A DNA stretch of 64,000 nucleotides from Sphingomonas arvum (GTDB taxonomy: Bacteria; Pseudomonadota; Alphaproteobacteria; Sphingomonadales; Sphingomonadaceae), in contig NZ_JAPDOB010000001.1 of the NCBI RefSeq assembly GCF_026013565.1, positions 1,204,178 through 1,268,177 of the forward strand. Reading direction: 5' to 3'. Every line of letters starts with the position of its first letter. Positions within the stretch are counted from its first letter, which is position 1. Both the position numbers and the translations under genes were made by a program. The notes beneath the pieces were generated by a model. That model was not told the origin of the DNA and did not search any database. It was given only the letters and a program-made list of their open reading frames with translations. Positions 56,037-63,657 of this stretch are shown in pieces.

Positions 56037-59030
56037 CTACACTTCCTCTTCGTTACCCTCATCTTGAAGCGGCACGCGCTCGTCGGATGTTATCTTTCGC
56101 TTACCGCGACGACGCGCCGCGGGCTGTGGGCTGTCTGCCGTCAGCACAAGACCCCTGGGAGGGTTCCTGTTGGCGTCACGATCCAACCTAATGTTGTCTA
56201 ATGCGCCCTCAGCGGTCTCTGCCTCGTAGACGTATGCGAACGACATATTCGCCTCGTTGAAGTTAGCATACCTGAGATTAGCGCCAAACATGAAGGCAGA
56301 ACTCAGGCTCGCCCCATCGAAACGGGCGGGAAGGTGGCCATCGAACCATCGATTCCGCGAGGTTGACGAATACGATAAATCACTTCCGCTTAGATCGGTC
56401 TCGATGAACGATGCGCCGCTAATCTCCGCTCTATGAAAGCGGCCATAGTGCAATGATGCACCATCGAGGCGTGCGTTGACGATGTTTGAGCCGCTGAAAT
56501 CGAAGAACGAGGCGTAAGTCCAACCATCACCCCGATCAATGATGCGGCTTTCAATCTGCCGTGAGACATCAGGCCCGCCAAGCTCAAACAGGCAATATAG
56601 ATGCGACATGACGAGGCCCTCCGGAACGCCGGGCCTAGATCGAATGCGGTGCATGAACTCGCGAAGATGCGTGGGGAAACGTTCGGTCGCCTCATCCTGG
56701 CCAAGTGAAGCCCAAGTGAGTTTCACCTTCCAATCATCTGACTCATCCACGAAACTCTTTTTCAGCAACGCCACTCGGATTGCGCTTAGGACCACCAGGG
56801 CCGCCTCTTCTGCATTCCCGCACTTCTGAAGAGCATCCGAGAAGTTGCTGGCTTCAGCAGGCAATGGCATCTGTCTAGATAGAACAAGTTCAAAAATCCG
56901 CTCAACAGTCCTCTTCACCCCGAGGGCAAGGTCCTCCCTGTCGGCGAAAGCAACCTCTAGTTCGGTCTGGAGGAACTCCCATTGGCGATGATCCATCGGC
57001 GTGGGGCCGAAAAGCTCCAGCCATTCCGATAACGCCCGAGTGTCAGACCAACCATCTTCCGCTTCGGGGGACATGTAGTCGCGCAGTCGCTCTAAGAAAC
57101 GGCTAATCGCAACTGCGGTTAGGTATTCCCGAAAGCTCTTATGAGTGAACACATAGCGTTCCGCCAACCCGCTGTCTGGCGACGCTGCGTCCTCCGGGCG
57201 TGTGTAAAACGCGCTAAGTATCGCACCCATTCCGCTGTTGTGAGTGCGATCCGCCTGCTCGAAGTAGTGCTTCAACGGAGGACGATCAAAGCGAGAGCGT
57301 AGATCATCAACGCTGACCGAACGGTCGCCGGCATGCCAAGCAGCAATGCCGATTTCGCTCATGATCCTGCGGAACCGGTCAAGCGAAGGGCAGAGCGCCT
57401 CGAAGGTCTTCGATTTGCCTTTTGCTTGTCTATCGTAATAGCGCGCAAACAAAGTGCCATAAAGGGCTGAAAGGTTAGTAAGGCTCCCTTGATCGTATAG
57501 CTTAAGCACAGCCAACATGTAGTTAAGTAACGGCTGAGACGTGATCTCCTTAACCGAAACGTCCTTAGAGCCTTGTATTGCATCTGGAATGCCAGTTTCA
57601 CGCTCACCCTTAGCTCTTTGCCACTTTGTCCACCAATCTTGTCGCTGATCGATAGAGAGAAGTTTCTCGGATGTTTGATCAGCGAACTTCTCGCGGCTGT
57701 TAGGCGCATCGCTCAGAAAGCCTGTAACGTGCAGGTGGTGGCCGCGATCCCTGAAACGTGCTGTTAACCCGGCTGCCGCTTCCGGCCTTCCGCAAAGTAG
57801 CAATCTCACGTTGTAGTCGTGACCTGACCATTCCTCCGTTACTTGTATCGCATGTTCGGCAAGCCGCGCGGCCGACATTGATACTGTCATGCCAGCGATG
57901 TCATACTCATCCAGGCCGTCCAGAACAATAAGCAATGGCCTTCCAGTGGCCTCGGGGTCACAAAGCTCCGCATCGATGTTTGGCGCTGCTTCTAGTTTCA
58001 AAACTCGCATCAAGTGCGTTGATAAGATGTCCTTCAGAGATAGTCCAAGTGAACGTATTGAGTTGGCCTGTATAACAACAACACGCCAACCCTCTGCAAG
58101 CAAATGCTGCGCAAACATCATCGAGAATGTTGATTTCCCGCAGCCAGGATCACCCGTAAGCAATCTGCTAAGCCCTCCCTTACTTGCGGGTATGCTAAGC
58201 CAACTCGTCTTCAAGAAAGTAGCAAGGTCGACAGCGTGCAACTCAACTTTCTTATTTGGATCGTCCTTGGTCTCAAAATCATGAGTTCTATAAATGGCGC
58301 GGCTTGGCACGTAGAGGTCAGCCAACCCAACGTCGGGATGATCCTCCATCTCATGGAGAAAGAGGCGGCTATAAATCTGCCGGTTTATCGCTGATCGATA
58401 ATCATCCCAAAGCCATCCTCTCGAAGCCGGAACACTGAAAGGGTTTTCCTTGTAGTAGTCCAGAAACTCAGCAAACTCCTGTTTGCCCTTCGCGGACTGA
58501 ACTATTAGGCTTAGCGCTTGAGCAAACTCATTGCCCAAACGGCTTCCAATCGCATCTGGCGTTCCTTCGGGCAGATCGCTGGCCAGGTTTTCAAGCATTT
58601 GCACGAAAGCTTCGCGCACTCGCACGAAACCAGGATTCAGGGCTGGCGTGGTGAAGAAGCGTCCATTTACAGTCAGCTCTTCCCTCTGAAGGGAAGACAA
58701 GACTAGCTCGGCAAGGCGCTCTCGCCCCTCTTTAGTCGCAAGCAAGCTTGGAGCATGTTCAACGAGCAAGCGCGACATCGCCGCCACTAGCGCTGTGACG
58801 TAGAGAGTAAAACCTTGCCCTTGAGCCTTCTTCGCGGGGGGAAAGTCGAAGCTCACCGCTCCCAATGCGTCCGGCAGATTAGATATAGCCGTAGGAATGC
58901 CTGTCGGGCCGATACAAACTGCCGCTATTCCTGCGAGAGCTTTGGCTGCTTTTGCAAAGGAAATTTCGAGCTGGCGGTCACCTGTGCGGAGTGGGGCCAC
59001 CCTCAAGCTATCAGTGCGCTGAACAACCAT
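56037..59030 (-). CDS. NACHT-domain NTPase with C-terminal pentapeptide repeats (bNACHT-like defence protein)
   Basis: 997 aa from the ATG at 59030, with GGGAG six bases upstream. The N-terminal ~270 residues are an unassigned helical region, a possible effector. The NACHT domain has Walker A LTGDPGCGKST (about 288-299) and Walker B LLIVLDGLDEYD (about 365-376), where the acidic pair after the Asp is NACHT-typical, plus a LLLCGRPEA sensor strand. A helical region follows. Residues ~830-930 hold pentapeptide-repeat-like units (GASLHYGRFHRAEISGASF, GANLRYANFNEANMSFAYV). Bacterial NACHT proteins sense phage and trigger host shutdown. It is convergent with hamB. Confidence 0.8.
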   Translation of the reverse strand: MVVQRTDSLRVAPLRTGDRQLEISFAKAAKALAGIAAVCIGPTGIPTAISNLPDALGAVSFDFPPAKKAQGQGFTLYVTALVAAMSRLLVEHAPSLLATKEGRERLAELVLSSLQREELTVNGRFFTTPALNPGFVRVREAFVQMLENLASDLPEGTPDAIGSRLGNEFAQALSLIVQSAKGKQEFAEFLDYYKENPFSVPASRGWLWDDYRSAINRQIYSRLFLHEMEDHPDVGLADLYVPSRAIYRTHDFETKDDPNKKVELHAVDLATFLKTSWLSIPASKGGLSRLLTGDPGCGKSTFSMMFAQHLLAEGWRVVVIQANSIRSLGLSLKDILSTHLMRVLKLEAAPNIDAELCDPEATGRPLLIVLDGLDEYDIAGMTVSMSAARLAEHAIQVTEEWSGHDYNVRLLLCGRPEAAAGLTARFRDRGHHLHVTGFLSDAPNSREKFADQTSEKLLSIDQRQDWWTKWQRAKGERETGIPDAIQGSKDVSVKEITSQPLLNYMLAVLKLYDQGSLTNLSALYGTLFARYYDRQAKGKSKTFEALCPSLDRFRRIMSEIGIAAWHAGDRSVSVDDLRSRFDRPPLKHYFEQADRTHNSGMGAILSAFYTRPEDAASPDSGLAERYVFTHKSFREYLTAVAISRFLERLRDYMSPEAEDGWSDTRALSEWLELFGPTPMDHRQWEFLQTELEVAFADREDLALGVKRTVERIFELVLSRQMPLPAEASNFSDALQKCGNAEEAALVVLSAIRVALLKKSFVDESDDWKVKLTWASLGQDEATERFPTHLREFMHRIRSRPGVPEGLVMSHLYCLFELGGPDVSRQIESRIIDRGDGWTYASFFDFSGSNIVNARLDGASLHYGRFHRAEISGASFIETDLSGSDLSYSSTSRNRWFDGHLPARFDGASLSSAFMFGANLRYANFNEANMSFAYVYEAETAEGALDNIRLDRDANRNPPRGLVLTADSPQPAARRRGKRKITSDERVPLQDEGNEEEV

Positions 59031-59084
59031 GACTACTCCCTTTACACATTGTTTCGCGGTTGTTGCGATTGGAGGCAAGTGGGT

Positions 59085-59169
59085 CGTCTCCGTTGAGTAA
59101 ACCCTGCCGAGACAGCGCCCGAGACAGCGTAGGGCGTCTCAATAGGGTTGACGGCCCGGCAATGAGACG
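59085..59169. repeat. GAGAC repeat cluster upstream of resolvase, candidate res site
   Basis: CGTCTC at 59085-59090 and 59135-59140, GAGACG at 59164-59169, and a tandem CGAGACAGCG at 59108-59117 and 59120-59129 make five related units in both orientations within 85 bases. They lie immediately before the serine recombinase gene. Resolvases bind several inverted subsites in this position and repress their own promoter. Confidence 0.45.
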
Positions 59170-59208
59170 GATATGCCTTCGGCTCTAGAGTCTATTGGGA
59201 CAGCGTTC

Positions 59209-59748
59209 ATGATTGTTGGGTATGCGCGCGTCAGTTCGAGCGGGCAAAGCTTAGAGGTTCAACTAGAAGCTCTAGCCGCAGCTGGCTGTCAGAAGGTCTT
59301 CTCCGAAAAGAGGAGCGGCAGAACAGCCGCGGATCGGCAGCAGCTCCAAGAGTGCCTGGATTTCGTCCGCTCAGGCGACACTCTGATCGTCACTCGCCTC
59401 GACAGACTGGCGCGGTCCGTTGCCGACCTGTTTCAGATCATTGAACGGCTTTCCGCGAAGAGCGTCTCTTTCCGCTGCCTCCAGCAATCCAGCGTGGACA
59501 CAGACACCTCCAGCGGGCGCCTCATGCTCGCAGTGCTTGGCGCCGTTGCTGCATTCGAAGCAGACATTCGACGGGAGCGTCAAATGGAAGGCATCGCAAG
59601 GGCGAAGGCTGCTGGCGTTTACCAGGGCCGAAAGCCGAGTGTCGACGTAGGAAGAGTTCGCGAGTTAAGGGCAGCCGGCCTCGGGGCGAGCGACATCGCT
59701 AGAGAGCTGGGGATTGCAAGAGCGAGCGTCTATCGCGCACTTTCCTAA
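59209..59748 (+). CDS. Serine recombinase (resolvase/invertase family)
   Basis: 179 aa from the ATG at 59209; an ATG at 59173 would add 12 residues before the conserved MIVGYARVSS. The catalytic serine is in YARVS (S9). RLDRLARSVADL and the long E-helix (GRLMLAVLGAVAAFEADIRRER) match small resolvases, with a C-terminal helix-turn-helix (GASDIARELGIARASVYRAL). Length is normal for Tn3-type resolvases or invertases. No transposase is next to it, so it may be part of the island's own maintenance or a remnant of a transposon. Confidence 0.9.
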   Translation: MIVGYARVSSSGQSLEVQLEALAAAGCQKVFSEKRSGRTAADRQQLQECLDFVRSGDTLIVTRLDRLARSVADLFQIIERLSAKSVSFRCLQQSSVDTDTSSGRLMLAVLGAVAAFEADIRRERQMEGIARAKAAGVYQGRKPSVDVGRVRELRAAGLGASDIARELGIARASVYRALS

Positions 59749-60144
59749 ACTTTGTGCTTGGTTTGTTCTCACTTGCAGCTATACTGAAGGTAAGGCGCTG
59801 CTGTTCAGAGGGCGCCGGGCCTGGTTTCAGGATGAACATATCGCCAAAGCCCCATACGGGCCGCCCCCTCATGCCGACGAGCTTGAATGGGATCAGGGCG
59901 GAGGCACTCTGAACCAGCCGCAGATGTTGCGGCTGTATTCGCTATAAGCGGACCGGGCCAAGGCGCTGGGTCCGCGCGAGTGGGGAATGCCGAGCGGCGA
60001 CCCACAAAGCGCGCGATTGTCGATGGACGGCTATGCGTTGCTTGCGTTGAATAGCAGCGGGTGAAGGGCAACCGCACAACCGTCCCTACCTCTAATCAGG
60101 TTCCGCTAGTCCATCTGTGTCCATGCCTATGGGTGTGGCTCCGA
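59749..60144. other. Gap after resolvase with possible decayed sequence
   Basis: About 400 bases without a supported gene. A GC-rich patch at roughly 59790-60065 carries a plus-strand frame reading FRGRRAWFQDEHIAKAPYG, ending at about 59947. It looks protein-like but I cannot assign it; a fragment of an insertion sequence or displaced core gene is possible. Confidence 0.25.
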
Positions 60145-60265
60145 GGTTCAACTTGAACCCAGCTTTGTCTCGACCAGTGCTGTATCAATCGAATAATACA
60201 GCTCTGGTCGTCGAAGGCCGAGCTGTATCCGCCAGAGATGTTCACCAAGGTTCAAGGGAGATCCT
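60145..60265 (+). promoter_or_regulatory. Strongly structured leader with alternative hairpins before a small gene
   Basis: A 14-pair hairpin with one internal T-T mismatch spans 60171-60210: CGACCAG, T, GCTGTAT, a 10-base loop, ATACAGC, T, CTGGTCG. Its 3' arm can instead pair with GAGCTGTAT at 60220-60228 (9 pairs with 60196-60204), and CTCTGG 60202-60207 with CCAGAG 60232-60237. A perfect palindrome GGTTCAA-C-TTGAACC lies at 60145-60159, and GGTTCAA recurs at 60249-60255 directly before the GGGAG ribosome site of the gene at 60266. This could be an RNA switch, an attenuator or a set of operators. Confidence 0.5.
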
Positions 60266-60565
60266 ATGAGAACCTTCAATCAACCTACCAAGCAGTTCGG
60301 AGATAGAGTCAAAGCTGATGACTATGAACCAGACTACGGTCTGATCATGGCAGGAGCAGCTCGTCGACAGCAAGCCTCACATGCAAGCAAACTACACCCG
60401 ATCTACAAGCAATCGATTGCTCAACGTCTGATGACATTCCAGCAGTTCCAAAAGCCCGGTCAGAGGAACAAGATCCTTACTGACTATGGCTTGGAGAAGA
60501 TTGTTACGCCTTACGACCCGAAGCCAAGACGGAAGTGCCGGCGAGCTACCAATCGGCAGTCATGA
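60266..60565 (+). CDS. Small basic hypothetical protein
   Basis: 99 aa with GGGAG (60256-60260) six bases before the ATG, which is the best evidence that it is real. The sequence has no family I know: an N-terminal QPTKQFGDRVKADDYEPDYG segment, a helical middle (IYKQSIAQRLMTFQQF) and a basic tail (KPRRKCRRATNRQS) that could bind nucleic acid. Codon use (AGA, CAA, CTA) is unlike the core, suggesting foreign origin. The 199 bases after it, up to the convergent DUF2075 gene, hold nothing I can assign. Confidence 0.55.
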   Translation: MRTFNQPTKQFGDRVKADDYEPDYGLIMAGAARRQQASHASKLHPIYKQSIAQRLMTFQQFQKPGQRNKILTDYGLEKIVTPYDPKPRRKCRRATNRQS

Positions 60566-60764
60566 TCAAGGGACAGGGGGTAACGTGGTGCAGAACTGCC
60601 GGCATCTTCTCTGATGGTTCCATCCAAAGGAAGACGAGGGCTGCAAGGCAAAATGCGACCCCCTGTTTATGGAAGTGCTTGAGCAGAAATCCAAAAACTG
60701 GATTATTGAAAAGTGATGCTGGGGAGGGCGATCGCCACCTGACATCAAGTTCGAAGCGCATGGT

Positions 60765-62768
60765 TCAGGTAGGCTGTCGCGCCCAATCGTCGTTGACTTC
60801 CTTGATGCCGCACTCTCGCAGGTAATCATAAGTGGCGTCGTAGAGCGAGCTTGGTCGGGTGGCGTCACATATATCCCCTTGCGGCACGAAGATAATCAGC
60901 CCCTGACGCGCCCGAGTCAGAAGAACGCGGTATGAGTTCGCGACGTAGGCTCGACGTTGTGGGTCGCTCACTTTCTCCCAACGTGATCCGCGAAATCGTT
61001 GCGCGGCCCATCCCTCTGAGGTCCAGCGAAAGTTCAAATCCCAACAAACGCCCGCCCAATCCAGCTCAAGGCCCTGAACCTCAAACTCCGTGGCAGCGTC
61101 TTCGAGAGAGTCGGACGAACGCACGTCCTGGCCAGGTGCCAAGAACCACAAAGGCGGATCAACTTTCGCTTTCACGAAGATCCCGTCAGGCTTCAGCCTT
61201 AGGGCGTTCGAAGAGGCGAGTAGGCCCATGCGCTCATTCGCTCTCCGGTGCTTCCGCAGCCAGTGACGGGCCGCTGTCAGCGAACGTGTGATCGCCATTG
61301 GATAACTGGTGAGGGTGCCTTTGATGTTTCGAGCATCGTCGGCCCGGCCGTCGATTAGAGCAGCCACAAACTCGGAAAGGCGCTCAGCCCGAAAAGATCT
61401 GATCGAGGTGGCTAGGTGCAGTGATCTATGGTGTTCGGCGCCATCAAGAAGCGCCCCGGTAAGATCCGCTCGATCGGAGATGTAAACTTTCCAGGTTGGA
61501 AAGGCTCGCGAGAGTGCGCTCGTCCATTCGGTCAGTCCGGCCTCGCCGGTGTTGATCTCCTGTCCACCACCAATGAGGCAGACAACCGCACACCATCCTT
61601 CGTGGCGATCCATCACTGACAGCAGGAACTCAGGTTCAGACATGCTGAAATCATGCTGGCCTCGCTTCTCACGCATGAAGCGGCTGGTTTGTTGTAGGTC
61701 CCAGGCACGCTGAGCTTCATCGAAAACAACCACCTTACCGACGGGCGGATCAGAAGAAGATAGCGCTTCGTCGCGGAAATGATGAATGTTTTGGATGAAG
61801 GCGTCAGCTTTCCTGGCTTCAGCTACAACCGATGCTCGAATGCCGGTCTTGCGAAGCTGGTGGACGGCATCGTCCGCCAAGGCTTTCCGAAGAACTTGCA
61901 CTAGCGGACCATTGCCCGAGAGGAAGACCGCATGCTCCTCTTCGTCTGCCTTCATCCGCTCGTTCGCGATATTCAGACCAGCTAATGTTTTTCCAGAACC
62001 AGGCACGCCAGTTACGAAACAGATGATCTTGTCGCCTGTCTGCTTGGCATTCGCGATAGCGCTGCTGATGAAGCTGGCAGTCGTGCTGAGATTGTCTGCA
62101 CCTGCTTCCGATCGTGAAATCTCATGAACGTCGTGGCCGCGGTAAAGGGCTTGTGCAGCCTCAATGATTGTTGGCGTGGGTTTGTAACGCCCTGCTGCCC
62201 ACCGAAGGGGTTCGCGGTGAACTCCAGCTCCACCTGTGGGCGCTGCAGTCGACCACACTTGCATTATCTCGTCTAGGTCCGCTCCGTTTGTCTGGACCAG
62301 TTCAGCAAGTCCATCGAACCCCCATTCTGGCCTACCCGAGCTGTCGAGAACGGCTTCGGTGGCAATCAATATCGGCACAATCGGAAGTTCGTGGCTGGTT
62401 TCGTGAAAGTGCTTCAGATCCAGTGCGTAGCCAACGGTTTGATTGATTGCGTGCTTGTCGAAAGAGGCAGCTCCAACCTTGTATTCGAGGACGAAGATCA
62501 CCCCTCGGTAGACAACCAATGCATCAGCTCGCCGGCCCATGCGCGGGATCATGAACTCCAGAAACATATGAGCTTCAGGCAGCTTGGCCGCCGTCTGCTT
62601 CAGATGCTGGATTTGATACAGCCATGCTCCGCGCTGAGCTGGCTCCAGTGCAAAGGGAAGGTGGCTGGTTAGCGCCCCCAAAATCTCATTAGGATTGGCG
62701 CTGTAAAACGTGGCCGCGTCAGCGTCGAAGTAGGCGCGCTGTAATCTCGACCTGCCTACATCTGCCAC
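60765..62768 (-). CDS. PD-(D/E)XK nuclease fused to DUF2075 helicase
   Basis: 667 aa from a GTG at 62768 preceded by GGGAGG six bases away. The N-terminal domain carries RRADALVVYRGVIFVLEYKVG (about 77-97), a D...E-x-K nuclease core followed by NQTVGYALDLKHF. A DUF2075/SF1-like helicase follows: Walker A VTGVPGSGKTLAG (about 251-263), Walker B VVFDEAQRAWD (about 346-356), and a C-terminal YVANSYRVLLTRARQGLIIF, the motif VI region. Such nuclease-helicases are frequent in defence loci and may cut foreign DNA. It sits alone on the minus strand. Confidence 0.78.
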   Translation of the reverse strand: MADVGRSRLQRAYFDADAATFYSANPNEILGALTSHLPFALEPAQRGAWLYQIQHLKQTAAKLPEAHMFLEFMIPRMGRRADALVVYRGVIFVLEYKVGAASFDKHAINQTVGYALDLKHFHETSHELPIVPILIATEAVLDSSGRPEWGFDGLAELVQTNGADLDEIMQVWSTAAPTGGAGVHREPLRWAAGRYKPTPTIIEAAQALYRGHDVHEISRSEAGADNLSTTASFISSAIANAKQTGDKIICFVTGVPGSGKTLAGLNIANERMKADEEEHAVFLSGNGPLVQVLRKALADDAVHQLRKTGIRASVVAEARKADAFIQNIHHFRDEALSSSDPPVGKVVVFDEAQRAWDLQQTSRFMREKRGQHDFSMSEPEFLLSVMDRHEGWCAVVCLIGGGQEINTGEAGLTEWTSALSRAFPTWKVYISDRADLTGALLDGAEHHRSLHLATSIRSFRAERLSEFVAALIDGRADDARNIKGTLTSYPMAITRSLTAARHWLRKHRRANERMGLLASSNALRLKPDGIFVKAKVDPPLWFLAPGQDVRSSDSLEDAATEFEVQGLELDWAGVCWDLNFRWTSEGWAAQRFRGSRWEKVSDPQRRAYVANSYRVLLTRARQGLIIFVPQGDICDATRPSSLYDATYDYLRECGIKEVNDDWARQPT

Positions 62769-62908
62769 TCACACCTCCCACAAACTACTCCGTGCCGACG
62801 CCCTTACCGTCAGCCGGTCGCTTCATGCCACCCTGAGCGGGCGCCTTCGCGGGCGAGTCCTTGCGAAGCTGTTGCGAACCGACCCGACAAAAGCATACTC
62901 TTGCTTTC

Positions 62909-63226
62909 ATGAGCTTCAGAGAGCCTTTTCGGGCAGAACCGGTAAAGCTCGGCCCTTACTGGCGTGCAGAGCAACGCCAGGCGCGACGGGAGCAGACTTT
63001 TCGCCAGATCCGAATGCTTGCATCCGTCACGCTTGGCGTTTTCGTTCTAGGATTGATCGTCTCTAACTGGGCCGTTCTGCGCGCGAAGTTGCCGACCTAC
63101 TATCCAAACTGCGCATGGGCGCGAGCGGCAGGGGCAGCGCCCATCAAGCGTGGTTCGCCAGGTTATCGCGTCGGGCTTGATGCTGACGATGATGGGGTAG
63201 CTTGCGAGCAATATCGGAAAGGCTAG
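62909..63226 (+). CDS. Membrane-anchored Excalibur calcium-binding domain protein
   Basis: 105 aa from the ATG at 62909 (MSFREPFRAEP), preferred over frame-open codons further upstream. A basic N-terminus and one membrane helix (MLASVTLGVFVLGLIVSNWAVL) precede a C-terminal Excalibur domain: YYPNCAWARAAGAAPIKRG, then GLDADDDGVACE with the DxDxDG-type Ca2+ loop and paired cysteines. Excalibur domains are extracytoplasmic and often accompany nucleases; a thermonuclease gene follows 430 bases downstream. Confidence 0.75.
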   Translation: MSFREPFRAEPVKLGPYWRAEQRQARREQTFRQIRMLASVTLGVFVLGLIVSNWAVLRAKLPTYYPNCAWARAAGAAPIKRGSPGYRVGLDADDDGVACEQYRKG

Positions 63227-63330
63227 ACCCAACTTGGAAGTGCTTCCCCGTCGCGAGCTGACGTTGACTTCCTTACTTCCCACAGGCTTGTTTCGACATC
63301 GCTCGTTTCGAACAGGGGGAAACTGCTAAC

Positions 63331-63657
63331 GTGCGACAGTCGAGCTTAGTTGGATTGTCCGCTTTGCTGTTCTTTATCGATGGTCCGCTCAGGCCAGCCT
63401 CCGCCCACCCCGGAGGATTGAACGCGGAAGGCTGTCACAGCAATCGCAAGGCTGGGGGCTGTCACTGTCAAGACGGTTCGTCTTCAAGCTCACCTGCTTT
63501 CTCTATGGTCGTTCGGTCTTCCAAGGGCGGCAACGGTGGCGGCGCCTTCCGCAACTGTTCCACCGCACGCGCTGCGGGAGCGGCTCCGGTCCGTGCTGGC
63601 GATCCGGGCTATGGGTGCCATCTAGATCGAGACGGCGAGGGAGTGGGTTGCGAATGA
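63331..63657 (+). CDS. Secreted YHYH-like plus Excalibur domain protein
   Basis: 108 aa from a GTG at 63331. A signal peptide (SSLVGLSALLFFIDG...ASA) precedes HPGGLNAEGCHSNRKAGGCHC, a cysteine/histidine motif recalling the YHYH element seen in Excalibur nucleases. A Gly/Ser linker and a C-terminal Excalibur domain (FRNCSTARAAGAAPVRAG, HLDRDGEGVGCE) follow. Its stop overlaps the next start (ATGA), so it is translationally coupled to the thermonuclease. Confidence 0.75.
   Translation: MRQSSLVGLSALLFFIDGPLRPASAHPGGLNAEGCHSNRKAGGCHCQDGSSSSSPAFSMVVRSSKGGNGGGAFRNCSTARAAGAAPVRAGDPGYGCHLDRDGEGVGCE

Noticed and set aside
59714-59947. Insertion-sequence transposase fragment after the resolvase
   Set aside because: A few residues look protein-like, but I could not match them to any transposase family, and no terminal inverted repeats were found.
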